Origin: a virus
Reading direction: 5' to 3' (one strand)
DNA length: 41,365 nt
Virus record (IMG/VR): IMGVR_UViG_3300001533_000780
Coordinates: 1-41,365 of that record
Shown here: piece after piece, positions 25,801 through 35,303 of the stretch
Layout: each line of letters begins with the position of its first letter
Position numbering within the stretch: the first letter of the stretch is position 1
Notes under the pieces: generated by a model
What the model was told of the DNA's origin: nothing
The model's database searches: none
Seen by the model: only the letters and a program-made list of their open reading frames with translations
Position numbers and translations under genes: made by a program

Positions 25801-26031
25801 TTTTTTAATTTTTCTTTTTCTTAATTCAATAATATCAATAAAATAATGTTGAAAATCATTTAATTTATAAAAATCAGCTAAAATAAATTTATTATTATAT
25901 TTATTAATTTTATTATTATATATAACATAACCAATAATATCTTTTCCATTTAAACTATATTTGTATCCATTATATATTTCATTTTTTATAAAATCTTTAT
26001 TTGATTTTTTACATTTATATTTTTTAATCAT
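25780..26031 (-). CDS. Small unknown protein with RKRKIKKL tail
   Basis: The 83-aa product begins MIKKYKCKKSNKDFIKNEIY, has a beta-type middle (GKDIIGYVIYNNKI), and ends ELRKRKIKKLINNSV, a tail like those in the 22-24 kb cluster. Its ATG overlaps the stop of the upstream 856-aa structural gene by one base (TAATG), so the two are translationally coupled. Function is unknown. Confidence 0.55.
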   Translation of the reverse strand: MIKKYKCKKSNKDFIKNEIYNGYKYSLNGKDIIGYVIYNNKINKYNNKFILADFYKLNDFQHYFIDIIELRKRKIKKLINNSV

Positions 26032-28601
26032 TATTCAAATCTCCTATTGAAATGTTTAAGTGTTTTTATCTCTCTATTTGCATTATCCCACATTATTAAA
26101 TGTTGTTCATCTTTAATAATGTCTTGACTTAAAATATTAGTTTCACTTTCATTTTTTATAATATCATCAAAAATTCTAAGATTAGTAAATCTTAATGGTG
26201 ATGATAACAATTCCATTTGTTTAGTATGTTCAAATTCATCTGGTTGAATATCAAATTCAATTTCATCAATTAATATTAATTTATCAATTTTTGAATTTTC
26301 TTTTGCATAATAATTTGTTTCATTATTTTTAACTGGTAAAAAATTATCAGAAATTGCATTTAAATATGTATAATTAGTATTATCTGGATCATAAGAATCA
26401 TCAATAGTTGTTGTAGTTATTAAATCTTTTCTTTCATATGTATTTCTATTAAACATAATTACAGAAATATCGTAATTTCTTCTAAATAATTTAATGTTTA
26501 ATTTTTGCTGTCTTTGATTTAATTTAATTAATAAGCCATACCAAATATCTGTATATAATTCAACTGGAAATTCATAAGTATTTTCATTTAATTGAAAAAA
26601 TATTCTATCTCTTTCATTAAACCATCTATAACCTAATTTATTTTCTATATCAAAATTATTTAATAATGTATATGTTTCATTTTCAACATAATATTTTTTA
26701 AATGTATTTGTTGATAAATGTTTATTTTCATCATAATTAGATTTAAAATTAAACCAAGATATAAATGTTCTATTTTCATTCTTTTTTAATATTTGATCTA
26801 TTTTTTTATAATTTACAGCTAATTGATTTCTATTAAGTTCAGAAAAATCATAATGATTCCTTGATATAACAATATTATCATTCCATAATTTTTGCTTAAT
26901 TATTTTAACTCCTTTAACTATTTTTTGTCGTATTTTTTCATAAGCTAATGAAAATGATTGTTCTTTATTTGCTATTTCATCTTCATTTTGTTTTTTCTCA
27001 GGTTGAAGTAATTCTTCTATATCAGTATTTTCTTGTAATGAATCTAATATATTTTTAGAATCTTCATCTTTAACATCAATATCTGCTCTTTTTTCATATT
27101 TTTCTAATGTAAGTTTATAATGTATCATAGCATTCATATCTTTTCTTATTGCTTGTGTGTGTTTGACATAATATAATTTATTTGTTACACAAATATGTAT
27201 TATATCATCTTGACTCGGTCTTTTTTCTATACCAAAACCTCTTTTAAATTCATCTTTTAAAATATTAATTTCAAATGTGTCAAATAAATCTAAGTTAAAA
27301 TAATTTAATTTTAAATTTTCATCTGGAAAATTATTTTCTGGAACTATTATTTTTATTTGTTCTACTTTAACAACATTTTTTAATTGATATTCATGCATAT
27401 ATCTATCAACACCATTTTCATCAGGATCAGTTATAAAATAATTAACTTTCCAACCAAATATACTATTCATATTATTTGCTAAGAAATTTTCCCATTTAAT
27501 TATTTTTTCATTATTGTAAGGGTTCCATAAATTAAAACCATCATCACCAGAACCACCAACACCCCAAAATGATCCTATTCCTTCTTCACCTTGATTATAT
27601 GTAAGTTCAGTTGTTGCATCTTTATTTAAATAACAAGCTAAACCATTTGTTTCAACATTATGTAAATTTATTCCTGTAAAATCAGTAACTCCTTCTTCAT
27701 TATTAGGATTATTAGGAAATGCATTAGAAGAATTTGAATTTGTCCAAGGACTTGAATCAGAATTAATTCCCATAATATCACTACTAGCACCATTATCTAA
27801 TAAAAAACTAATACATTCTTGTTTTAATCCATATCTATTTATATTTAAATAATTTGCTGAAACATTTTGAAATTTTCCTAATAATATTATATCATAAATC
27901 ATTAATGCACCTACATTTGATTCTAATTTTATTAAATATTCAACTTGTGCAAATCTTAATTCATCTAATTTAATACTACTTATATTTTCTTGAGTTAATG
28001 GTTCAAATGGTGTATATGTTCTTCCACCATTTTGTGTAAATCTATATAATATTTTATAATCAACTAATCCAGTATCTTGTTTAGTTATTTCAAATCCATC
28101 TAATCTAAATATTTTATAAATATCTTTTGGTTTTAATATAATTTCTGGATTTTCAGGTGTAACTAGTGCTTCAGAATCAACAGAAGTTAAAATATATTCA
28201 CCATTTATTACAATAGAATTAATTAATATATTTGTAAAACCATATGATGATGGGTCTACATTATAAGAATAATAAAAATTTAATTCTAATTTAAATGGTA
28301 AAAGATGATTAATTTCTAATCCTTCTATTTCAGATATTTCCATTTGATTACTCCATGCATCACCACTTTTATATCTAAAAAATATTTTAACAAATTGATA
28401 TTGATTTTGATTTTCTATATCGTAAGAAATTGAATTAATTTTAGAAATACCTTTTAATTCATCAGTAGTATATTGCCTAAAATTATTAGGTTTGATAGGT
28501 GATATTTTATCAGGGGTATCACCTAACCAATTTAATGTTAAAGTTTGATCATATCTTTTATTTAAAACAAATTTTAAATTATATTCTTTTGGACAAGACA
28601 T
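26031..28601 (-). CDS. Large virion structural protein on the minus strand
   Basis: The 856-aa protein begins MSCPKEYNLKFVLNKRYDQT. The N-terminal 260 residues are beta-rich (WSNQMEISEIEGLEINHLLP, DYKILYRFTQNGGRTYTPF). A Gly/Asn/Ser-rich stretch around 270-360 is followed by mixed sequence with an acidic Gln/Glu helix near 530-560. There is no enzyme motif or signal peptide. Length, composition and position before other baseplate-type genes suggest a baseplate or tail component. Unlike its structural neighbours it is transcribed on the minus strand, divergent from the Ig-repeat gene. Confidence 0.6.
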   Translation of the reverse strand: MSCPKEYNLKFVLNKRYDQTLTLNWLGDTPDKISPIKPNNFRQYTTDELKGISKINSISYDIENQNQYQFVKIFFRYKSGDAWSNQMEISEIEGLEINHLLPFKLELNFYYSYNVDPSSYGFTNILINSIVINGEYILTSVDSEALVTPENPEIILKPKDIYKIFRLDGFEITKQDTGLVDYKILYRFTQNGGRTYTPFEPLTQENISSIKLDELRFAQVEYLIKLESNVGALMIYDIILLGKFQNVSANYLNINRYGLKQECISFLLDNGASSDIMGINSDSSPWTNSNSSNAFPNNPNNEEGVTDFTGINLHNVETNGLACYLNKDATTELTYNQGEEGIGSFWGVGGSGDDGFNLWNPYNNEKIIKWENFLANNMNSIFGWKVNYFITDPDENGVDRYMHEYQLKNVVKVEQIKIIVPENNFPDENLKLNYFNLDLFDTFEINILKDEFKRGFGIEKRPSQDDIIHICVTNKLYYVKHTQAIRKDMNAMIHYKLTLEKYEKRADIDVKDEDSKNILDSLQENTDIEELLQPEKKQNEDEIANKEQSFSLAYEKIRQKIVKGVKIIKQKLWNDNIVISRNHYDFSELNRNQLAVNYKKIDQILKKNENRTFISWFNFKSNYDENKHLSTNTFKKYYVENETYTLLNNFDIENKLGYRWFNERDRIFFQLNENTYEFPVELYTDIWYGLLIKLNQRQQKLNIKLFRRNYDISVIMFNRNTYERKDLITTTTIDDSYDPDNTNYTYLNAISDNFLPVKNNETNYYAKENSKIDKLILIDEIEFDIQPDEFEHTKQMELLSSPLRFTNLRIFDDIIKNESETNILSQDIIKDEQHLIMWDNANREIKTLKHFNRRFE

Positions 28602-28701
28602 TAATATTTAAATAAATTTTAATTATATATAAATATATATTAATTGAATTTAAAATCAAGTCAATTTTTTAATATATAATCTAAAGTTGAATTAAATTTT
28701 T

Positions 28702-30723
28702 ATGGAAATAAAACCAACACAATTATTAAAACCAGTTAAAAAAGTAATTAAACCATATGAATGTAGTTTAATTGCTGCAGATGGACCAAGATTATCAGGT
28801 AGATGGAATTTAGAAGGATTACAAATTCCTTATGATTCTCAATTTACTTCTGTTATGGAATTGCAACCAAAAGAAGATGCAATGCCTATAATGTATGGTC
28901 ATTTAGGTACAGATATAACATTTTTAGCTATAAGATCTGTTTATGGTTCTAGAGTTCAAAGATCAACAAGTGAACAAATAATTTCTGATAAATATCTTCA
29001 GTGGTATTATGAAGATAATCCAGATGATAAATTTACAATGACAGATTTACTAGTTTTAACTGGGAATGATTTACATAGAATTCCACAAATATATATTTAT
29101 AACCCGTGTGAATATGTTTGTGAATTACATATCATGTGTGCAAATATAAAGAAAAATGCAATATCGAATGTTTTAGTTCCGAATAAAAATATATTTAATG
29201 GTTTATATTATTCATCTATTTTATCAGATCAAGTTAATTTTACACCATCGACAACAGGTTCAACACAAATTGAAGTTTATAATAATCAAGGTGATTTAAT
29301 ATTAGTATTACCATATTCTGAAATAGATAATATTGAAAGAGATTGTGATAAATTAATTATACAAACTTCAAATAGAGAAGATGTAAGATTAAATTTTTTA
29401 AGTGATTATCATGCTAGACAAGGGCATTCTAGAATAAGTTGGGTGACAGAAGATAATATAAATAGATATTTAACTGCTGACTATCCAAATATTGATAATA
29501 TTTCCCCAACTATTAATTTTTATACAAATCCACAAGTTATATTTTCTGGAACAACATTAACAAAAACACAATTAAAAGAATTATTTATTGATACTATAAT
29601 AGATAATAGAGATGGTCAAATAAGTAAATTTGATACAGAAGTAGATATTAGAAAAATAGGATCAATAAGAAATTTTGATGAAATATCAGAATTTGGAAAT
29701 TATGATGTAACATTTTCAATAGATGATATTGCTGGTAATAATACAACAAAAGTAAAACAAGTTTATATGTATTCAACACCACCAGTTATTGTATATTTAC
29801 CTACATCTGCTAATGATACAATGTATATAAATGATCCATTTTATTATAAATCAGAATATGATCAAAATATTATTGATAATAATGATATTAGAAATTATTA
29901 TATTTCTTGTGTTGAAGATTATGTTGATGATATTCCAAAATCTGCTGTAACTGTAGATATTATTCAACTATCTGGATCATCAAATGGTTTGACAGATTCT
30001 GGAATTACATTAGTTGGAGATTATGAAATAACATTCACTGTTCAAAATCAATCTGGTATGATTTTTACAGATACTAAAATTTTAAAAGTACATACTAATA
30101 ATTATATTACACCAGAAATATTATTTAAATCAGGATATGATGGTAATTCATTTACAATAATGACTGGTTTAACAGAATCACAATTAATAGATTTAACTGT
30201 ATCCGCAGTAACTAATATAGATTATGATACTGTAACATCAAAAGATGATATTGAAATTACTGGTATAAGTTATAATATTGAAGGAACATATACGACAACA
30301 TATTCAATACAAAATTATTCGGGTTTTTATAATAGTATACAATATATTAAAAATGTTACTGTTGATGACGATAAGGCAGAATTCGTATTTAATACATGGA
30401 CTGGTAACACTAATTTAATGGGTGTTACTGCATTAACCGAATCATTTTTAATTGATTTTTATGTTTCTGCTGTAACAGATACAACTGATGGATTAATTCC
30501 ATTATCTGCTGTTACTTTAAATATAGGTGATTCTTCTGGAAATACTGGATTAACAAATATAACACAAGATGGATTATATGATTTAGAATTTAGTGTAACT
30601 AATTCTAGATTAATTGAAACAAAAGTTACAAAACCATTAATAGTTGATTCACTTTTAGATGGTAGTAATGCTTTTGGTGCTTATGACTTTACAATATATG
30701 GTGGAAATGCATTTTCATCTTAA
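28702..30723 (+). CDS. Virion protein with about four Ig-like (DUF5011-type) repeats
   Basis: The first 260 of 673 residues form a probable virion-anchoring domain (ECSLIAADGPRLSGRWNLEG, DLHRIPQIYIYNPCEYVCEL). From about 265 the protein is built of four beta repeats with the signature 'L...DG.I......G.Y.V.F...D.AGN': IDNRDGQISKFDTEVD with FGNYDVTFSIDDIAGN, then VGDYEITFTVQNQSG, IEGTYTTTYSIQNYSG and GLYDLEFSVTNS. This matches bacterial surface Ig-like/DUF5011 domains, often found in adhesins and phage decoration proteins. It is followed after 18 nt by a fibre N-domain gene. Confidence 0.7.
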   Translation: MEIKPTQLLKPVKKVIKPYECSLIAADGPRLSGRWNLEGLQIPYDSQFTSVMELQPKEDAMPIMYGHLGTDITFLAIRSVYGSRVQRSTSEQIISDKYLQWYYEDNPDDKFTMTDLLVLTGNDLHRIPQIYIYNPCEYVCELHIMCANIKKNAISNVLVPNKNIFNGLYYSSILSDQVNFTPSTTGSTQIEVYNNQGDLILVLPYSEIDNIERDCDKLIIQTSNREDVRLNFLSDYHARQGHSRISWVTEDNINRYLTADYPNIDNISPTINFYTNPQVIFSGTTLTKTQLKELFIDTIIDNRDGQISKFDTEVDIRKIGSIRNFDEISEFGNYDVTFSIDDIAGNNTTKVKQVYMYSTPPVIVYLPTSANDTMYINDPFYYKSEYDQNIIDNNDIRNYYISCVEDYVDDIPKSAVTVDIIQLSGSSNGLTDSGITLVGDYEITFTVQNQSGMIFTDTKILKVHTNNYITPEILFKSGYDGNSFTIMTGLTESQLIDLTVSAVTNIDYDTVTSKDDIEITGISYNIEGTYTTTYSIQNYSGFYNSIQYIKNVTVDDDKAEFVFNTWTGNTNLMGVTALTESFLIDFYVSAVTDTTDGLIPLSAVTLNIGDSSGNTGLTNITQDGLYDLEFSVTNSRLIETKVTKPLIVDSLLDGSNAFGAYDFTIYGGNAFSS

Positions 30724-30741
30724 AAAAAATAATTATATAAA

Positions 30742-31140
30742 ATGACAGGTTATACTTATAGAATATTAACAAGAAATGATACAATTCCTAATTGGAATTT
30801 AACAGGAACTACAATTTTAGAAAAAGGAGAATTTGCAATAGCATTTTCAGGAACTACTTTTTATGGATTAAAAGTGGGAAATGGAATAGATACTTGGAAT
30901 GATTTAAATTATTTATATACTGGAATTACAGATTTAAGTGATTATTATACAAAATCAGAAAGTAATAATAATTTTTTATCTGGAAATACAACTATAACAG
31001 ATTTAAGTGGTTATACACAAACATATATTGATGATACTTTTACTGGTTTTACAGGAAATATAAATATAAGTGGTCAAACAGGAGAAGTAGTTTTAAATGT
31101 TTCTAATGGTTTGATAACTTCAACAGGAAATACTTGGTAA
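30742..31140 (+). CDS. Short tail-fibre protein with Mtd_N-like start
   Basis: The 132-aa protein has TYRILTRNDTIPNWNLTG and ILEKGEFAIAF, then YGLKVGNGIDTWNDLNYLY, the pattern of the phage fibre N-terminal domain related to major tropism determinant. The C-terminal half is a DLSDYYTKSESNNNFL/DLSGYTQTYIDD repeat region ending NISGQTGEVVLNVSNG. It lacks a large receptor-binding tip, so it may be a connector or a shortened fibre. It is probably co-transcribed with the Ig-repeat gene. Confidence 0.65.
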   Translation: MTGYTYRILTRNDTIPNWNLTGTTILEKGEFAIAFSGTTFYGLKVGNGIDTWNDLNYLYTGITDLSDYYTKSESNNNFLSGNTTITDLSGYTQTYIDDTFTGFTGNINISGQTGEVVLNVSNGLITSTGNTW

Positions 31141-31165
31141 TTTTTTTTATAAAAAAATAATAAAA

Positions 31166-31504
31166 TTAAAAAATACCATGATGTGCAATATCATTTGACA
31201 TTCTTATTGCATCTTTTCTAATAAAATCTGCTGGAATATTTGCTGGATTCCTAAATGTTACTGGATCATTTGTTAATTTATAAGATGAGATTATATCTGA
31301 TTTTTTTATTTGAAATTTATTTGAACCTTCTATATTTACACCATCTTTATCACAAAGAGTAACTTGACAATATTTCTTTTTAGGCAACCAATCTGTTATT
31401 TTTGCTAAAGCAACATCTTGTGTTGCCCAATATCTAATTTTAACAACATCTCCTACTTTATAACTTTTAGATTCAAACAATTTATAAGATTTAATATATT
31501 TCAT
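31166..31504 (-). CDS. Small SH3-barrel-like protein with CTS-like leader
   Basis: The 112-aa protein starts MKYIKSYKLFESKSYKVGDV. Residues 1-12 fit the shared leader, and L9-F10-E11/S12 resembles a prohead-protease cleavage site. Residues 16-75 have the strand pattern of a small beta barrel (VGDVVKIRYWATQDVALAKI, KYCQVTLCDKDGVNIEG). The start overlaps the stop of the upstream gene by one base (TAATG), and both carry the leader, so they may be co-packaged. Function is unknown. Confidence 0.6.
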   Translation of the reverse strand: MKYIKSYKLFESKSYKVGDVVKIRYWATQDVALAKITDWLPKKKYCQVTLCDKDGVNIEGSNKFQIKKSDIISSYKLTNDPVTFRNPANIPADFIRKDAIRMSNDIAHHGIF

Positions 31505-31818
31505 TATTTTAATTCTATTAATTTTTCATCACATAAATTATATAATTTATCCCATATTTTAAAAGATTCATCAATATTATTAGATTTTTTTAATTCTTTA
31601 ATAATATCATTAAATTCAATATTAGAATTTAAATTTTCTTCTAATTTTGTTGCTAATTGCATATTATATGTTTTTAAATCTATAATTTTATTTTCAAAAT
31701 TATTCCATAATTTTGAAATATCTATAGTTTGATCCCATTCTATATCTTCTTCAAAATCATTTTCAATATATAATTTATTTTCTAATAATTTTTCATTAAA
31801 AGATAAAATATGTTTCAT
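31504..31818 (-). CDS. Small helical protein with CTS-like leader
   Basis: The 104-aa acidic, helical protein begins MKHILSFNEKLLENKLYIEN, again F...L-L-E within the first 13 residues. The rest (WNNFENKIIDLKTYNMQLAT, DIIKELKKSNNIDESFKIWD) is predicted as helices without a known domain. It is the first gene of a two-gene minus-strand unit embedded between plus-strand structural genes, with its own promoter-like block at 31822-31834. Function is unknown. Confidence 0.6.
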   Translation of the reverse strand: MKHILSFNEKLLENKLYIENDFEEDIEWDQTIDISKLWNNFENKIIDLKTYNMQLATKLEENLNSNIEFNDIIKELKKSNNIDESFKIWDKLYNLCDEKLIELK

Positions 31819-31821
31819 ATT

Positions 31822-31834
31822 CTTTTTAATATAT
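31822..31834 (-). promoter_or_regulatory. Putative phage promoter ATATATTAAAAAG
   Basis: This is a shortened version of the 20-nt minus-strand block at 3603 and 19220, located 3 nt before the ATG at 31818. The wider gap 31819-31971 contains only this and plus-strand A+T-rich leader sequence. Confidence 0.45.
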
Positions 31835-31971
31835 TTTATTTATATATAAAAATATTATAATAAAACATATTTTAATATTGATTTATATTTTATTCTTTTT
31901 TATTATCAAATAAATTTTATTTTTATACTTACATAATTTATATATATATTCAAAAGAAAAAAAGTTTAAAT

Positions 31972-34659
31972 ATGGCTACACCATTATACACATTTATGAA
32001 AGATAGGGGAACATCAATATATGTATTTCCATCTGCTAGTAGAGATATGAATAAATCTTTCCAAAATCCAAATATAAAATTAAATTTTTCTAAATTTATT
32101 TTATTAAATATACCAAAACAAGAATTAGCAAGAGGAGATGGTGAAGGTCAAGAATACGGAATAATGAATTTTTCTAATTATAGTCAAGGACCTATATTTT
32201 ATAATTATCAACCTGGTTCTGGAACTTTTCCAGGTCCTGTTCCTGATTTATTTTCTGAACAAATTATAGAATCTTTAAGAAATTATGTTGCAAATCAAGA
32301 TGAAGTTATTAGAACTAGTAAAATTAATACTAAAGATGATTTTTATAATCTATCTGAAAAAGTATCAAATTCTGAAATGATATTTTGGAAATGGTGTAAA
32401 AAATTAAATCTTATTGATTTAGAACCAGCTAAACATCAAATAGATTGGGATAAAAATTTAGAAGATTTTGAAAATCAAAATTCTTCTAATAGTTCTAGTT
32501 TGGATTACTTTAGAGAATATCTTTGGAAAGAAAGAGAAATTAATAATTACAATATTGATGAAATTAGGGGTATTAATGCAGATACAGTTCAAATAAAGGT
32601 TAATGAATTAATGAAAATTAAAGAAGGTGATAAATTTATATTTAGTGGTGAATTAATTGAAAATGATGGTGTTTTGACTGGTGTTAGTTATGAAGTTTTT
32701 GATGTTCAATTATTTGAGGGTGCAAATAAAACAATATTTAAAGTTAATCATGTTGGTATTGGACAAAGAATTTTTACAATTGGAAGTGAAGGATTTAGTT
32801 GTTATTTAGATTATGATCAGTTAATACAATATATTGGTGAAATATCAGTTCAAAGTAAAATAGAAACTTCAAATAAATCATATACTGAAATAACAGCTAA
32901 TATTGCACATCACCAAGGTAAAACACCTACAATATTATTTAAAACTTATGATAATACAAACTATTATCCTAATTTAGAAATTCCTATTTTACCTGATGAA
33001 ATTCAAGAAGAAATAAAAGGTTCGGAAAATATTCAATCACAAATTAGACAAAATCCATCTAATTATCCTGGATCATTTTATGGTTTATTTGATACGGTAG
33101 ATAAAACATATAAAACTGAAAATGGTGATAAATTAAGAAAACAAGGTGATTATTATGGTATATTAAAGACAAATAACATAGATTTAGATAGTGATAATTA
33201 TTTTGAAAAATTATCTGAATTTAATTCAGATAATATAGATGGTTTAAAGATTGATTTTGATACTGATCATTATTTAAAAATGGGAGATGAAATAACTAAT
33301 TTTGATGAATTTAATTCTTTTGCTTTTAATAATCAACCACCAGAAGATTTTGAATTTAATGCAATATTATGGTATTATGAATTAGATGATGGTTCTGGTG
33401 ATATTTATTCTAATTTATATGGTATAGAATTTTTAAATAATCCAAATGATGATTTTGATGAAAATGATCCAGATGGTCAAAAAATTAGATCATTTCAAAA
33501 ATTGGTTAGTAATGGTGAACAAGATGGTTTATCATATATATATAATTTAGATATAAATTATCGTTCTGATAATGATATAATTCCTATGCAATATGATCCA
33601 ACAACATTACATAATAATTTTTCTTTTGATTTATATCAAAATGTTTTACAAACTAATTATTTATTAACAGAAAATATATCAGAAATTATATCTGGATTTA
33701 CAGAATTACAAGATGAATTATTTAAAGTTAAAAGTTTAATTTTTTCACAACAACAATATGATGAAATTCAACAAAGATTAGATAATTTAGATTCATTATT
33801 AAATTTTTATTCTTCTATGAGAATGGTAGATTCTCCTACTGCTAAAGTTGAAATAGATTATACTAAAACTTATCCATCTGCAAAAATAAATGTAGTAAGA
33901 AATGAATATCAAGAAATACAAAATATTAATACTAGTGATATAAGAAATCAAAATATTTTACTTCAAGATTCTAATGGTGTTAAATCACTTCCAGTTAATA
34001 TACCATCACAAAATAAATTAATGCTTAATATTTTAAATGATTCAAAAGAACTTTATCCTGATCCAATTAAAATAGTTTTAAATAAAGATTTAGAATATAC
34101 CCAATCAATTGAAATATTTTTAATACCATCAAATAGTGATATTATAAATGATATACAAATAAATATAAAATTTCAAACAAATACAGGAACTTTTGAAGAA
34201 GAATTAATAAGAACTAATTTACCAATAGATTTAAAAGAATATAATGAAAATGATCCAACTTTAAATGTTGACACGGAAACTTCATATATGAATTCACCAA
34301 TATTTCAATATTCTAAAGAAATAGATTCAACTTTTATTAGTGGTAAAACCATTGTTCAAGTTTCAGAAGAAATTTTTGAAATAGGTGATGTTATTTATAT
34401 AGATAATTTTTGGTTATATGATTCAAGTGGTCAATTTGTTGGTGGTGATTTTTCTGGTGCATATAAAATTGAAGATATAGGTACAATTGGAAATAAAAAA
34501 TATTATCAAATAGATTTATCACTTAGTAATGTTAATACACTTAGGACAACATTAAAAATAAGTAATTATAATGGAATGAAATTAGATATTGTAAGAATAG
34601 AAGAAAATATAGATGGTACAATATCATCTAGATATAAAATAACAAAAGAATTATTATAA
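31972..34659 (+). CDS. Large baseplate/tail structural protein
   Basis: The 895-aa protein starts MATPLYTFMKDRGTSIYVFP. It is rich in Asn, Asp, Glu and Tyr and has no signal peptide or enzyme motif. Segments such as KFILLNIPKQELARGDGEGQ, a mid-protein helix (QQRLDNLDSLLNFYSSMR) and a C-terminal beta region (FEIGDVIYIDNFWLYDSSGQ) suggest several domains. It is followed after 2 nt by the next gene and then directly by the gp6-like wedge gene, so it belongs to a baseplate operon. The specific homologue is not identified. Confidence 0.65.
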   Translation: MATPLYTFMKDRGTSIYVFPSASRDMNKSFQNPNIKLNFSKFILLNIPKQELARGDGEGQEYGIMNFSNYSQGPIFYNYQPGSGTFPGPVPDLFSEQIIESLRNYVANQDEVIRTSKINTKDDFYNLSEKVSNSEMIFWKWCKKLNLIDLEPAKHQIDWDKNLEDFENQNSSNSSSLDYFREYLWKEREINNYNIDEIRGINADTVQIKVNELMKIKEGDKFIFSGELIENDGVLTGVSYEVFDVQLFEGANKTIFKVNHVGIGQRIFTIGSEGFSCYLDYDQLIQYIGEISVQSKIETSNKSYTEITANIAHHQGKTPTILFKTYDNTNYYPNLEIPILPDEIQEEIKGSENIQSQIRQNPSNYPGSFYGLFDTVDKTYKTENGDKLRKQGDYYGILKTNNIDLDSDNYFEKLSEFNSDNIDGLKIDFDTDHYLKMGDEITNFDEFNSFAFNNQPPEDFEFNAILWYYELDDGSGDIYSNLYGIEFLNNPNDDFDENDPDGQKIRSFQKLVSNGEQDGLSYIYNLDINYRSDNDIIPMQYDPTTLHNNFSFDLYQNVLQTNYLLTENISEIISGFTELQDELFKVKSLIFSQQQYDEIQQRLDNLDSLLNFYSSMRMVDSPTAKVEIDYTKTYPSAKINVVRNEYQEIQNINTSDIRNQNILLQDSNGVKSLPVNIPSQNKLMLNILNDSKELYPDPIKIVLNKDLEYTQSIEIFLIPSNSDIINDIQINIKFQTNTGTFEEELIRTNLPIDLKEYNENDPTLNVDTETSYMNSPIFQYSKEIDSTFISGKTIVQVSEEIFEIGDVIYIDNFWLYDSSGQFVGGDFSGAYKIEDIGTIGNKKYYQIDLSLSNVNTLRTTLKISNYNGMKLDIVRIEENIDGTISSRYKITKELL

Positions 34660-34661
34660 AT

Positions 34662-35303
34662 ATGACTATAAAAGAAATTGATGATGCTATTAAAGAATTA
34701 TTTGATGATGTGGATGCACTAGATATTTCAAATGTTTATGAAAAAGATAATGAACATTATAAATTAGTTATATTTTTATCTAAATTTTATATGGAAGATG
34801 TTAAAATACTTTATACAAAATTAATATTTCCAGTTGATTCTAATAAAGTAAAGTTAATTAAACAATCTTTTTTGTATTTATATGATATTAATTGTGTTTA
34901 TAGAAATGTTGATTTTAAAGATATTTATGATTTTAAAGATAAATTAAAATCTATAATTATAAAAGAAAAATTTGGAAAATCAATAAAAATATTATCTGAA
35001 TTTATGAAATATCCAACAAATTTAATTAATGATTGGTTATCAAAACAAAATATAAATAATATAAATGTTACTCACGTAGATTATTCACCTAAAATAAAAA
35101 TTATTCCTTGTAAATATTTATCTTTTGATTTTAAAATTCATGTAAATAATATAGAAGTTAATTTAATTATTACAAAAGAAGGAAAAGATAATTTTAGATA
35201 TGGTTTTGTTTATCCTAAAATAAGAGATAAAATTGAAAAAATTGATTTAACTGATATGATTCAAACTATTGGTATTTCATTAAAAAATAACTTATTAGAA
35301 TAA
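34662..35303 (+). CDS. Baseplate-operon protein of unknown function
   Basis: The 213-aa protein starts MTIKEIDDAIKELFDDVDAL. It has an N-terminal helical half (FLSKFYMEDVKILYTKLIF) and a beta-rich C-terminal half (YLSFDFKIHVNNIEVNLIIT, NFRYGFVYPKIRDKIEK). It starts 2 nt after the 895-aa gene, and its stop overlaps the gp6-like start by one base (TAATG), so expression is tightly coupled with the wedge protein. It may be a small wedge partner (functional counterpart of T4 gp53 or gp25), but no sequence motif proves that. Confidence 0.55.
   Translation: MTIKEIDDAIKELFDDVDALDISNVYEKDNEHYKLVIFLSKFYMEDVKILYTKLIFPVDSNKVKLIKQSFLYLYDINCVYRNVDFKDIYDFKDKLKSIIIKEKFGKSIKILSEFMKYPTNLINDWLSKQNINNINVTHVDYSPKIKIIPCKYLSFDFKIHVNNIEVNLIITKEGKDNFRYGFVYPKIRDKIEKIDLTDMIQTIGISLKNNLLE

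Noticed and set aside
31141-31160. T8-ATA-A7 palindrome between convergent genes
   Set aside because: A pure A/T stem this short is expected by chance here; it may end transcription but cannot be supported.
31418-31732. Plus-strand frame of 104 codons
   Set aside because: It is antisense to two coupled genes that carry the shared leader and a promoter-like block.
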